Source of the DNA: Actinomadura sp. WMMA1423
GTDB lineage: Bacteria; Actinomycetota; Actinomycetes; Streptosporangiales; Streptosporangiaceae
Length of the DNA stretch: 64,000 bases
Reading direction: 5' to 3'
Assembly: GCF_006547145.1 (NCBI RefSeq)
Contig: NZ_CP041244.1
Location: 8,060,001-8,124,000 of the forward strand
Shown here: in pieces, positions 7,174-16,163 of the stretch
Layout: every line of letters starts with the position of its first letter
Position numbering within the stretch: the stretch's first letter is position 1
Notes under the pieces: model-generated
What the model saw: the letters and a program-made list of their open reading frames with translations, nothing else
What the model was told of the DNA's origin: nothing
Database searches by the model: none
Translations under genes and position numbers: made by a program

Positions 7174-9096
7174 GTGAGCTTGCTGGAGTCGATCACAGGT
7201 CCCGACGACCTCAAACGACTGGACGCCGCTCAGATGTCTCGGCTCGCGGAGGAGATCCGCGAGTTCCTCGTCCAGGCGGTCTCCAAGACCGGCGGGCATC
7301 TGGGGCCCAACCTGGGCGCGGTCGAGCTGACGATCGCGCTGCACCGCGTCTTCGACTCGCCGCACGACAAGATCCTCTTCGACACCGGCCACCAGGCCTA
7401 CGTGCACAAGCTGCTCACCGGCCGGCACGACTTCGAGCTGCTGCGCCGGCGCGGCGGCCTGTCCGGCTACCCGAGCCGCGCCGAGTCCGAGCACGACCTC
7501 ATCGAGAACTCGCACGCCTCGACCGCCCTGTCCTACGCCGACGGGTTCGCCAAGGCCTTCCAGCTGCGCGGCGAGGACGACCGCGCCGTCGTCGCGGTCG
7601 TCGGTGACGGCGCGCTCACCGGAGGCATGTGCTGGGAGGCGCTGAACAACATCGCCGCGGGCGTCGACCGCCCCGTCATCATCGTCGTCAACGACAACGG
7701 CCGCTCCTACTCGCCGACCATCGGCGGGCTCGCCTCGCACCTGGCCGACCTGCGCGTCACCCAGGGCTACGAGAACGCGCTCGACCTGATCAAGAAGACG
7801 GTGCCGCGGGCGCCCGTGGTCGGCAACGTCGCCTACGAGGCCCTGCACGGCATCAAGAAGGGCCTCAAGGACGTCCTCCAGCCGCAGGCCATGTTCGAGG
7901 ACCTCGGCATGAAGTACGTCGGGCCGATCGACGGCCACGACGAGGACGCCGTCGAGCGGGCGCTGCGCCGCGCCCGCGGGTTCGGCCGCCCGGTCATCGT
8001 GCACTGCATCACCACCAAGGGCCGCGGCTACGCCCCCGCCGAGAACGACACCGAGGACTGCATGCACGGCGGCGGCGCGTTCGACCCCGCCACCGGCAAG
8101 TTCGTCACCCGCAAGGGCGGCCCGGCCTGGACGAAGATCTTCGGCGAGGAGATGGTGGCGATCGGGCGCGAGCGCCGCGACGTCGTCGGCATCACCGCCG
8201 CGATGCTCTACCCGGTCGGGCTCGCGCCGTTCGCCGAGGCGTTCCCCGACCGCATCTTCGACGTCGGCATCGCCGAGCAGCACGCCGTCACCTCCGCCAC
8301 CGGCCTGGCGATGGGCGGCCTGCACCCGGTCGTGGCGCTCTACGCCACGTTCCTGAACCGCGCCTTCGACCAGGTCCTGATGGACACGGCGTTGCACCGC
8401 CAGCCCGTCACCTTCGCCTTGGACCGCTCCGGCGTGACCGGCGACGACGGCGCCAGCCACAACGGCATGTGGGACATGTCGATCCTTCAGCTCGTGCCCG
8501 GCATGGGCATCGCGGTCCCGCGCGACGGGGCCCGGCTCCGCGAGCTGCTGCGCGAGTGCGTGGCCGTCTCCGACGGCCCGACCGCGATCCGCTACCCCAA
8601 GGGCCCGGCGGCCGCCGACATCGAGGCCGTCGGCAAGGCCGGCGGCATGGACGTGCTGGCCCGCCACGACGGGTCGGGCGGCGCCCGCGTCCTGCTGGTC
8701 GCGGTCGGCTCCATGGCGACGCCCGCGGTCGAGGCGGCCGAGCTGATCGCCGCGCAGGGCATCGGCGTCACCGTCGTCGACCCCCGGTGGGTGAAGCCGC
8801 TCGACCCGGCGCTGCTCGACCTCGCCCGCGAGCACACGCTCGTCGCCGTCGCCGAGGACAACGGCCGCACCGGCGCCGTGGGCGACGCAGTGGCGCGGCT
8901 GCTGCGCGACGCGGGCGTCGACGCGCCGATCCGCACCTTCGGCATCCCGCAGGAGTTCCTCGACCACGCGTCCCGGGGCGAGATCCTCGCCGACATCGGG
9001 CTCACGCCGCAGGCGCTGGCCCGCGACGTGACCGAGTCGGTGGCCCGCCTCACCGCCGACGCCGACGAGCCCGCCGCCTCGGAGGAGCGCTCCTAA
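7174..9096 (+). CDS. dxs: 1-deoxy-D-xylulose-5-phosphate synthase
   Basis: 640 residues from a GTG (GGAG with 9-base spacing), normal length. This TPP enzyme condenses pyruvate with glyceraldehyde-3-phosphate in the first step of the MEP isoprenoid pathway. Visible motifs: GHQAYVHK (active-site His about 73), the TPP/Mg motif GDGALTGG...NN at about 144-159, the transketolase Pyr-domain IAEQHAV with its catalytic Glu, and DRSGVTGDDGASHNG. The C-terminal transketolase domain is intact. The stop shares four bases with the convergent gene's stop. An alternative upstream frame exists, but homology begins at this GTG. Confidence 0.97.
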   Translation: MSLLESITGPDDLKRLDAAQMSRLAEEIREFLVQAVSKTGGHLGPNLGAVELTIALHRVFDSPHDKILFDTGHQAYVHKLLTGRHDFELLRRRGGLSGYPSRAESEHDLIENSHASTALSYADGFAKAFQLRGEDDRAVVAVVGDGALTGGMCWEALNNIAAGVDRPVIIVVNDNGRSYSPTIGGLASHLADLRVTQGYENALDLIKKTVPRAPVVGNVAYEALHGIKKGLKDVLQPQAMFEDLGMKYVGPIDGHDEDAVERALRRARGFGRPVIVHCITTKGRGYAPAENDTEDCMHGGGAFDPATGKFVTRKGGPAWTKIFGEEMVAIGRERRDVVGITAAMLYPVGLAPFAEAFPDRIFDVGIAEQHAVTSATGLAMGGLHPVVALYATFLNRAFDQVLMDTALHRQPVTFALDRSGVTGDDGASHNGMWDMSILQLVPGMGIAVPRDGARLRELLRECVAVSDGPTAIRYPKGPAAADIEAVGKAGGMDVLARHDGSGGARVLLVAVGSMATPAVEAAELIAAQGIGVTVVDPRWVKPLDPALLDLAREHTLVAVAEDNGRTGAVGDAVARLLRDAGVDAPIRTFGIPQEFLDHASRGEILADIGLTPQALARDVTESVARLTADADEPAASEERS

Positions 9097-9458
9097 CCGC
9101 CCTCCGCGGACAGCAGCCGCCACGAGTGGGTGATGGACGCCGCGGACGTGCCGAGCTCACGTCCGGAGTACGTCCATCGCCCACGCAGGCACCAGGGCCG
9201 CCCCGCCCCGTCCTGGACGTAGACCTGGAGCGGGAAGCACGCGTCGTGCGCGCGGATGACGCCCGCCGGGTCGACGGCGGGCGCGAGGCTGGGCTCCCCC
9301 TCGCAGCGCACGCCCATGACGAACGTGTGCGGGTCCTGGCGCAGGAGACCCTGCGTCAGGTCGTACACGAGCACGGAGACGTAGTCGGGGCCGAGCCACC
9401 TGAGGTCGGGGACCGTCTCGGGTGGGGGGAACCCGTACAGTTCTGGACCGCCGGTCAC
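9093..9458 (-). CDS. Conserved hypothetical protein
   Basis: 121 residues, GTG start, no signal peptide or membrane helix. The sequence LYGFPPPETVPDLRWLGPDYVSVLVYDL followed by LQVYVQDGAGRPWCLRGRW reads as a compact soluble domain, but I do not recognise the family. It is kept as a gene because its frame is open, its stop overlaps dxs exactly as in other convergent pairs here, and the competing frame (9157-9483) is Arg-rich shadow sequence. Confidence 0.6.
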   Translation of the reverse strand: MTGGPELYGFPPPETVPDLRWLGPDYVSVLVYDLTQGLLRQDPHTFVMGVRCEGEPSLAPAVDPAGVIRAHDACFPLQVYVQDGAGRPWCLRGRWTYSGRELGTSAASITHSWRLLSAEGG

Positions 9459-9522
9459 ACGCGCACCGTAGCGTCCGGCTCACCTCTGAGTCACTACTTT
9501 CCCGGCGGGGACTTCGCGGGGA

Positions 9523-10890
9523 TTACGCGGACCCCCGGCACGCGGACCGCATGGCCTCCCAGCGGGCGAGCTTGACGCGCTCACCGCGGTCGAGGCTGCG
9601 GGCGAGGGCGATCTCGGCGGCGTCGAGGTTCAGCCAGTCCTCGTAGGTGACGACGGGCAGCCCCCGCGACTCCAGCAGCTCCTCGACGGTGCCCTCAGGT
9701 CCGGTCTTGGCGTCCGCGAGGTCCTCGAGGAGGTTGCGGACGGTCTCGGCGGCGTCGGACTTGTTGGTCCCGACGACGCCGGACGGGCCGCGCTTGATCC
9801 ATCCGGCGACGTACTCGCGGGGCACGAAGGCGCCGTCCGGGCCGACGATGCGGCCGCCCTCGTTCGGGACGACGAAGGAGCGCTCGTCGAACGGGACGCC
9901 CTCCAGCGGGACGCTCTGGTAGCCGACGGACCGCAGCACCATGCCGACCGGCAGCGTCTCGAACTCGCCGGTGCCGGTGACGCGGCCCGACTCGTCCAGC
10001 CGGGTCCTCTCCAGGCGGAGGCCCTCGACCCGGTCGGTGCCGAGGATCTCGGCGGGGGCGCGCCAGAACCGCACGTCGATGTGGCGGGGGCGCCCGGCGG
10101 CGGGCTCGCCCGTCCAGGCGCTCAGCGCCTTGATGTTGCCGCGGACGTGCCGGTCGCTCTCGGCCAGCGCGGCGCTCGCCGGGTCGAGGTCCATGTCCTG
10201 CGGGCTGACGTGGATGCTCGCGTTGGGCAGCTCGCCCAGCTCGCGCGCCTCCTTCGTGGTGAACTTCGCCTGCGCGGGCCCGCGCCGCCCGACCATGTGG
10301 ATGCGCTTCACCCGGCTCCGCGACAGCACCTCGATGACCTGCTCGGGCACGTCGGTCTCGCGCAGCTCGGCGGCCGTCTTGGCGAGGATCCGGACGACGT
10401 CGACGGCGACGTTGCCGACGCCGACCACCGCGACCTCCTCGACCGACAGGTCGAACTCGTGGTCGGCGGCGTCGGGGTGCCCGCAGTACCAGTTGACGAA
10501 GTCGGTCGCGGCGATGCTGCCGGGCAGGTCCTCGCCGGGGATCCGCATGTGCCGGTCGACCATCGCGCCGGTCGAGTAGACGACGGCGTCATAGCATCCG
10601 AGCAGGTCGTCGCGGGTGAGGTCGCGGCCCAGCTCGACGCACCCGAAGAACCGGACGGCCGGGTTCTCCAGCACCCGCTGCAGGTACCGGGCGATCGACT
10701 TGATGGAGGTGTGGTCGGGAGCGACGCCGTAGCGCACCAGCCCGTACGGCGTCGGCAGCCGGTCGAAGACGTCGACCCGTACGTCGTCGCCGCCCTGCTT
10801 CACCAGGGCCTCGGCGGTGTAGATCCCCGCCGGGCCCGACCCGATCACCGCGACGCGCGCTGGAGATGCCATGCGGGTCATTGTGCCCAC
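9523..10890 (-). CDS. fprA: FprA-like NADPH-ferredoxin/adrenodoxin reductase
   Basis: 455 residues, the usual length for the mycobacterial FprA/adrenodoxin reductase family. It moves electrons between NADPH and ferredoxins through FAD. The FAD motif VIGSGPAGIYTAEAL is at the N-terminus, RLPTPYGLVRYGVAPDH follows as in all members, and the NADP site is VVGVGNVAVDVVRIL. The C-terminal GWIKRGPSGVVGTNKSDA closes the FAD site. Three starts are possible (GTG 10890, ATG 10881, ATG 10872) with no convincing RBS for any. It is near isoprenoid genes, but no ferredoxin or P450 gene is adjacent. Confidence 0.93.
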   Translation of the reverse strand: MGTMTRMASPARVAVIGSGPAGIYTAEALVKQGGDDVRVDVFDRLPTPYGLVRYGVAPDHTSIKSIARYLQRVLENPAVRFFGCVELGRDLTRDDLLGCYDAVVYSTGAMVDRHMRIPGEDLPGSIAATDFVNWYCGHPDAADHEFDLSVEEVAVVGVGNVAVDVVRILAKTAAELRETDVPEQVIEVLSRSRVKRIHMVGRRGPAQAKFTTKEARELGELPNASIHVSPQDMDLDPASAALAESDRHVRGNIKALSAWTGEPAAGRPRHIDVRFWRAPAEILGTDRVEGLRLERTRLDESGRVTGTGEFETLPVGMVLRSVGYQSVPLEGVPFDERSFVVPNEGGRIVGPDGAFVPREYVAGWIKRGPSGVVGTNKSDAAETVRNLLEDLADAKTGPEGTVEELLESRGLPVVTYEDWLNLDAAEIALARSLDRGERVKLARWEAMRSACRGSA

Positions 10891-10933
10891 CCGTCGGTCG
10901 AAAGGACACCGTGAGCCCCGTCACTGGAGTCGT

Positions 10934-12427
10934 TCAGGACTTGTAGGCGACGCGCTCGCCGCCTCCGCGGCGTCCCACCTTGCTGTGCCGGTACCCGTAC
11001 AGAGCGTAGACGACGGCGCCGACCACCATCCAGACCAGGAACCGCACCCAGGTCTCCACCGGCAGGTTGATCATCACGAACAGGCAGGCGAGCACGGACA
11101 GGATCGGGATGACCGGCACCCACGGCGTGCGGAACGAGCGCGGCAGGTCGGGCCGGGTGCGGCGCAGCATCACCACGGCGACCGAGACGACGAGGAACGC
11201 GAACAGCGTGCCGATGTTGACCAGCTCGGCCAGCTCGGCGAGCGGGATGAACCCGGCGAGCACCGCGACGATCACGCCCATGATGATGGTCGCGCGGTAG
11301 GGGGTCCCGAAGCGCGGGTGGACGGCCGAGAGCCAGGGCGGCATCAGCCCGTCGCGGCCCATCGCGAAGAAGATGCGGCTCTGCCCGAGCAGCAGGATCA
11401 GCACGACGGTGGTGAGCCCGATCACCGCTCCGATGCTGATGATCGTGGCGAAGACGGGATGGCCGACGGCCTTGAACGCGTCCGCGAGCGGCGCGGCGAC
11501 GCTCAGCTCGGTGTACTTCTGCATGCCGACGACGACCGTCGCCACGGCCGCGTACAGGATGGCGGTGATGACGAGGGAGCCGATGAGCCCGATCGGCAGG
11601 TCCCGCTGCGGGCGCCGCGCCTCCTCGGCCGCGGTCGCGACGATGTCGAAGCCGATGTAGGCGAAGAACACGATCGCGACGGCGGAGAAGATGCCGAGCC
11701 ACCCGTAGCTGACCGGCGCGCTGCCGAAGAGGACCTGGATCAGCGGGGCCTTGAGGCCCTCCACGTTCGGCGTCGATTCGGCCGGCGGGATGAAGGGGTG
11801 GTAGTTGGAGCCCTTGACGAAGAACAGCCCGGCGAAGATCACCAGCAGCACGATGGCGACCTTGATGGACACGACCACCGCGTTCACCCGCGAGGAGATC
11901 TTGACGCCGAGGACGAGCAGCCCGGTCACCACCAGCACGAGGCAGATGGCGGGGATGTTCACCGTCCCGCCCTCGCCCGGCGGTGCGGCGAGCGCCGTCG
12001 GGATCGTGATCCCGATGTCGTCCAGCAGCGAGGCGAAGTACCCCGACCAGCCGACCGACACCACCGCCGCGCCGAGGGCCATCTCCAGGATGAGGTCCCA
12101 GCCGATGATCCAGGCGGGGAACTCCCCGATCGTGGCGTAGGAGAAGGTGTAGGCCGAGCCGGCGACCGGGACGGTGGAGGCGAACTCGGCGTAGCAGAGC
12201 GCCGCGAGGCCGCACACGACGGCGGCGAGCAGGAACGACAGGGCGACCGCCGGGCCGGCCTTGTCCTTGGCGACCTCGCCGGTGAGCACGAAGATGCCGG
12301 TTCCGATGATCACGCCGATCCCGAAGACGGTGAGGTCGAACGCCGACAGGTCACGGCGGAGCCGGTGCTCCGGCTCCTCGGTGTCGCTGATCGACTGCTC
12401 CACCGACTTCGTGCGCAGCACGTTCAA
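10934..12427 (-). CDS. APC-superfamily amino-acid permease (CAT/YfnA type)
   Basis: 497 residues with about 12 membrane helices. The first helix carries the APC Gly motif GIGVIIGTGIFVLTG, and the second region reads AEFASTVPVAGSAYTFSYATIGE, typical of the cationic amino-acid transporter branch (YfnA/CAT). The hydrophilic N-terminus (about 30 residues, EEPEHRLRRDL) is also typical. It imports an amino acid by proton coupling; the exact substrate is not determinable. It is a single gene with a free upstream region. Confidence 0.92.
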   Translation of the reverse strand: MNVLRTKSVEQSISDTEEPEHRLRRDLSAFDLTVFGIGVIIGTGIFVLTGEVAKDKAGPAVALSFLLAAVVCGLAALCYAEFASTVPVAGSAYTFSYATIGEFPAWIIGWDLILEMALGAAVVSVGWSGYFASLLDDIGITIPTALAAPPGEGGTVNIPAICLVLVVTGLLVLGVKISSRVNAVVVSIKVAIVLLVIFAGLFFVKGSNYHPFIPPAESTPNVEGLKAPLIQVLFGSAPVSYGWLGIFSAVAIVFFAYIGFDIVATAAEEARRPQRDLPIGLIGSLVITAILYAAVATVVVGMQKYTELSVAAPLADAFKAVGHPVFATIISIGAVIGLTTVVLILLLGQSRIFFAMGRDGLMPPWLSAVHPRFGTPYRATIIMGVIVAVLAGFIPLAELAELVNIGTLFAFLVVSVAVVMLRRTRPDLPRSFRTPWVPVIPILSVLACLFVMINLPVETWVRFLVWMVVGAVVYALYGYRHSKVGRRGGGERVAYKS

Positions 12428-12554
12428 TTTCTGTGCCCCTTCGCGTCCCGGTGTCCGGTTTCCGGCATATAGCCGACACCCGTATGCCCATATGTGCGCG
12501 GGTTATGATCCGCCGAAACACGTGCATGTCCGTGACGTGGGGAAACGTCGGAAA

Positions 12555-12587
12555 AGAGGCGTTCCGAATCGTGTTCGGAACGCCTCT
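12555..12587 (-). terminator. Intrinsic terminator of the fad operon
   Basis: A perfect 14-bp stem (AGAGGCGTTCCGAA paired with TTCGGAACGCCTCT) with a 5-base loop. Read on the minus strand, the stem ends in CCTCTTTTCC, giving a short U-tract. It lies about 60 bp downstream of the fadB stop and insulates the amino-acid permease gene. Confidence 0.8.
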
Positions 12588-12648
12588 CTCCGTGATGATC
12601 ACCTGATCCGGCCGCGGCCGGTGGATCAGGTGGGCCGTGGCTCAGGAG

Positions 12649-14730
12649 TCAGGAGGGCAGGGAGGCGGCCCCCGGCTCCAGGAAGCGGCCGCCCGCGGCC
12701 CGCTCGGCGACGCCGGACCTGTCCAGGTACGGGGTGATGCCGCCGAGGTGGAACGGCCAGCCGGCGCCGAGGATCATGCACAGGTCGATGTCCTGCGCGG
12801 CCGCGACGACGCCCTCGTCCAGCATGATCCGGATCTCGTCGGCGAGCGCGGCGAGGGCCCGGTCGAGGACCTGCTCCTCGGTGGACGGGCTCGTCCCGCC
12901 GGAGAAGATCTCCACGACCTCGGGGTCGAGGGTGAAGTCGGGCAGGTACACGCCGCTCTTGCCGGCCGCGACCATCTTCGCCAGGTTGTCCGACAGCGGG
13001 AACCGGGCCGGGAAGGCCCCGTGCAGGGTCTCGTTGACGTGCAGCGCGATCGCCGGGCCGACCAGGCCCATCAGCACGAACGGCGGCATCGGCAGGCCGA
13101 GCGGGGCGGCGGCGCGCTCGGCGGTCTCGATCGGGGTGCCCTCGTCCACCGTCTTGACGATCTCGGCGAGCAGCCGCAGCAGGACGCGGTTGACGACGAA
13201 GGCCGGGGCGTCCTTGACCAGGACGCACGACTTCTTCAGCGCCTTGCCGGTGGCGAACGCCGTGGCGAGGGCCGCATCGTCGGTCCGCTCGCCCCGGACG
13301 ATCTCCAGCAGCGGCAGCACCGCGACCGGGTTGAAGAAGTGGAACCCGACGACCCGCTCGGGATGCGCGAGCCCGGAGGCCATCTCGGTGACGGGCAGCG
13401 AGGAGGTGTTGGTCGCGAGGACGCACTCGGGCGAGACGTACTGCTCGACCTCGGCGAACACCTTCTGCTTGACCGACATCTCCTCGAAGACGGCCTCGAT
13501 GACGAAGTCGGCGTCGGCGAAGGCGTCCTTGGAGAGCGAGCCGGTGATGAGCCCCTTGAGCCGGTTGGCCTTGTCGGGGGACAGGCGCCCCTTGCCGAGC
13601 AGCTTGTCGATCTCGCGGTGCGCGTAGCCGACGCCCTTGTCCAGGCGCTCCTGGTCGAGGTCGGTCAGCACGACCGGCACCTCCAGGCGCCGCGCGAACA
13701 GCAGGGCGAGCTGCGAGGCCATCAGGCCGGCGCCGACGACGCCGACCTTGGTGACCTTGCGGGCGAGCCCCTTGTCCGGCGCCCCGGCGGGCCGCTTCGC
13801 GCGCTTCTGGGTGAGGTCGAACGCGTACAGGCCGGCGCGCAGCTCGTCGCTCATGATGAGGTCGGCCAGGGCCTCGTCCTCGGCGGCGAAGCCCTCGTCG
13901 CGGGTGCGGTCCTTCGCGGCGGCGACCAGGTCCAGCGCCCGGGTGTAGGACGGGGCCGCGCCGTGGAGCTTTCCGTCCACGTTCCAGCGGGCCATCGCGA
14001 CGGCGTCGTCCCACGCCTTGCCCTTGTCGACCTCGGGGCGGCGGACCGTGATCTCGCCGTTGAGCACCCGGGCCGTCCAGGCGAGGGACTCCTCCAGGAA
14101 GTCGGCCGAGTCGAAGATCGCGTCGGCGATGCCCAGCTCGTAGGCCTGCGCGCCCTTGAGCATCCGGTTCTGGGACATGGGGTTGTCGATGACGACCTTG
14201 AGCGCCTTCTCCGCGCCGATCAGGTTCGGCAGCAGGTGGGTACCGCCCCACCCGGGGACGAGGCCGAGGAACGCCTCGGGCAGCGCGAACGCCGGGACGC
14301 CGCGCGAGATCGTCCGGTAGGTGCAGTGCAGGCCGACCTCGACGCCGCCGCCCATGGCCGCGCCGTTGTAGTAGGCGAAGGACGGGACGTCCAGTTCGCC
14401 GAGGCGGCGGAACACGTCGTGGCCGAGCCTGCCGATGGCCGCCGCGTCCTCGCGCCGCCGGATCAGCGGGACGCCCTTGAGGTCGGCGCCGACCGCGAAG
14501 ATGAACGGCTTGCCGGTGACGGCGACGGCCGCGATGTCGTCACGCCCGGCGACGGCGTCGAGGGCCGCGTTCAGCTCGGCGAGCCCGCCGGGGCCGAACG
14601 TGTTGGGCTTGGTGTGGTCGAAGCCGTTGTCGAGCGTGATGAGCGCGAGCGTGCCCGCGCCGTAGGGCAGCGTCACGTCGCGGACATGCGCGTGCGTGAC
14701 GACCTCGTCCTTGAAGATGTCGGGGTTCAC
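12649..14730 (-). CDS. fadB: Fused enoyl-CoA hydratase / 3-hydroxyacyl-CoA dehydrogenase
   Basis: 693 residues, GTG start. An N-terminal crotonase domain (about 1-300; FAVGADLKG and the oxyanion-hole segment NGAAMGGGVEVGLHC) is followed by the NAD-binding dehydrogenase half (VGVVGAGLMASQLALLFARR, about 325-345) and the C-terminal helical domain with FHFFNPVAVLPLLEIV. It performs steps two and three of fatty-acid beta-oxidation. The start overlaps the fadA stop (GTGA, 14727-14730). The frame is open far upstream, but that stretch is antisense to fadA codons. Confidence 0.95.
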   Translation of the reverse strand: MNPDIFKDEVVTHAHVRDVTLPYGAGTLALITLDNGFDHTKPNTFGPGGLAELNAALDAVAGRDDIAAVAVTGKPFIFAVGADLKGVPLIRRREDAAAIGRLGHDVFRRLGELDVPSFAYYNGAAMGGGVEVGLHCTYRTISRGVPAFALPEAFLGLVPGWGGTHLLPNLIGAEKALKVVIDNPMSQNRMLKGAQAYELGIADAIFDSADFLEESLAWTARVLNGEITVRRPEVDKGKAWDDAVAMARWNVDGKLHGAAPSYTRALDLVAAAKDRTRDEGFAAEDEALADLIMSDELRAGLYAFDLTQKRAKRPAGAPDKGLARKVTKVGVVGAGLMASQLALLFARRLEVPVVLTDLDQERLDKGVGYAHREIDKLLGKGRLSPDKANRLKGLITGSLSKDAFADADFVIEAVFEEMSVKQKVFAEVEQYVSPECVLATNTSSLPVTEMASGLAHPERVVGFHFFNPVAVLPLLEIVRGERTDDAALATAFATGKALKKSCVLVKDAPAFVVNRVLLRLLAEIVKTVDEGTPIETAERAAAPLGLPMPPFVLMGLVGPAIALHVNETLHGAFPARFPLSDNLAKMVAAGKSGVYLPDFTLDPEVVEIFSGGTSPSTEEQVLDRALAALADEIRIMLDEGVVAAAQDIDLCMILGAGWPFHLGGITPYLDRSGVAERAAGGRFLEPGAASLPS

Positions 14731-15929
14731 TTGGCGCCCTCCCAGTTCACGTTCTCCCAGAGGACGGTTCCGCCCATGCCCATGCCGACGCACATCGTGG
14801 TCAGCCCGAACCGGACGTCCGTGCGCTCCTCGAAAAGGCGGGACAGCTGGTTCATCAGCCGCACGCCGGACGAGGCGAGGGGGTGGCCGAGGGCGATGGC
14901 GCCGCCCCACGGGTTCACCCGCGCGTCGTCGTCGGCGATCTTGAAGTGCTCCAGGAACGCGAGCACCTGCACGGCGAACGCCTCGTTGATCTCGATGAGG
15001 CCGATGTCGTCCATGGTCAGCGAGTTGCGGGCGAGGAGCTTCTCGGTCGCGGGGACCGGCCCGACGCCCATCACCTCCGGCTCGACGCCGGCGAACGCGA
15101 AGTCGACGAGCCGCATGCGCGGGGTGAGGCCGAGTTCGAGCGCGGCGTCCTCGGCCGCGAGCAGGCACGCGGTGGCGCCGTCGTTGAGGCCCGCGGCGTT
15201 GCCCGCCGTGACGTTGCCGTGCACGCGGAACGGGGTCTTCAGCGAGGCCAGGCTCTCCATGGTCGTGCCGGGGCGCGGCGGCTCGTCCTCGGTGGCGAGC
15301 CCCCAGCCCCGCTCGGCGGAGCGGACCGCGGTGGGCACCAGGTCGGGCTGGATCCTCCCGGCGGCGTAGGCCTCGGCGACCTTGCGCTGGCTGCGCACGG
15401 AGTAGGCGTCGGCGCGCTCCTTGGTGATGCCGGGGAACCGGTCGTGCAGGTTCTCCGCCGTCGAGCCCATGACCAGGGCGGACGGGTCGACCAGCTTGTC
15501 GGCGAGGAACCGCGGGTTCGGGTCGACGCCCTCGCCCATCGGGTGCCGGCCCATGTGCTCGACGCCGCCCGCGATGGCGACGTCGTAGGAGCCGAACGAG
15601 ATGCCGGCGCCGGTCGTGGTCACGGCGGTCATCGCGCCCGCGCACATCCGGTCGACGGCGAAGCCGGGGACGCTCTTCGGCAGCCCGGCCAGCACGGCGG
15701 CGGACCGCCCGATGGTCAGGCCCTGGTCCCCGGTCTGGGTGGTGGCGGCGATCGCGACCTCGTCCACCCGCTCGGGCGGGAGGGACGGGTTGCGGCGCAT
15801 CAGCTCGCGGATCGCGCGGACGACCATGTCGTCCGCCCGGGTCTGCGCGTAAAGGCCCTTGGGGCCGGCCTTGCCGAACGGCGTGCGGACGCCGTCGACG
15901 AACACGACGTCGCGTGCGGTGCGAGGCAC
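14727..15929 (-). CDS. fadA: Acetyl-CoA C-acyltransferase (thiolase)
   Basis: 400 residues, the standard thiolase length. The nucleophilic Cys is in AVDRMCAGAMTAV (about residue 96), the catalytic His is in NPWGGAIALGHPLASSG, and the second Cys is in TTMCVGMGMGGT. It cleaves 3-ketoacyl-CoA with CoA, the last step of beta-oxidation, and together with the coupled fadB would form a trifunctional-type complex. It is the first gene of the operon; tandem operator-like repeats lie 85-126 bp upstream. Confidence 0.96.
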   Translation of the reverse strand: MPRTARDVVFVDGVRTPFGKAGPKGLYAQTRADDMVVRAIRELMRRNPSLPPERVDEVAIAATTQTGDQGLTIGRSAAVLAGLPKSVPGFAVDRMCAGAMTAVTTTGAGISFGSYDVAIAGGVEHMGRHPMGEGVDPNPRFLADKLVDPSALVMGSTAENLHDRFPGITKERADAYSVRSQRKVAEAYAAGRIQPDLVPTAVRSAERGWGLATEDEPPRPGTTMESLASLKTPFRVHGNVTAGNAAGLNDGATACLLAAEDAALELGLTPRMRLVDFAFAGVEPEVMGVGPVPATEKLLARNSLTMDDIGLIEINEAFAVQVLAFLEHFKIADDDARVNPWGGAIALGHPLASSGVRLMNQLSRLFEERTDVRFGLTTMCVGMGMGGTVLWENVNWEGAK

Positions 15930-16013
15930 GGGTCGTCCTCCCTGGGATGGACTCTGGTGGAGGTGTCGAGCCTCGCGCCGCCCCTGCCGGCGGCACGAGT
16001 ACCCGCGTCAGCG

Positions 16014-16055
16014 ATGCTACTCGCTGGTAACCCTCAATGCTACTCGTCAGTAACC
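16014..16055. promoter_or_regulatory. Tandem operator-like repeats upstream of fadA
   Basis: Two 19-bp copies, ATGCTACTCGCTGGTAACC (16014-16032) and ATGCTACTCGTCAGTAACC (16037-16055), are spaced 23 bp start to start. Each contains an imperfect inverted repeat, read on the minus strand as GTTACT-GACG-AGTAGC in the better copy. They sit between the divergent fadA-fadB operon and the acyl-CoA synthetase gene, where a TetR-type fatty-acid regulator would be expected to bind. The binding protein is not in the window. Confidence 0.55.
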
Positions 16056-16163
16056 ACTGACGCGCCGCTCAGCGCCCAGATGCCCGCCGGTATGGGCCCC
16101 GGTGCCCTTGTTCGGTTCCTGACTCATGGGTAGCGTGACCGGAAATCACCGGAGGAGGGCACG

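Noticed and set aside
9157..9483. Alternative minus-strand frame over the gene downstream of dxs
   Set aside because: Arg-rich and without fold-like pattern, while the overlapping 121-residue frame looks protein-like and shares the CTAA stop arrangement.
10871..12472. A 533-codon frame opposite the amino-acid permease
   Set aside because: The product is a His/Asp/Arg-rich low-complexity chain, the usual mirror of membrane-protein codons; the permease frame is unambiguous.
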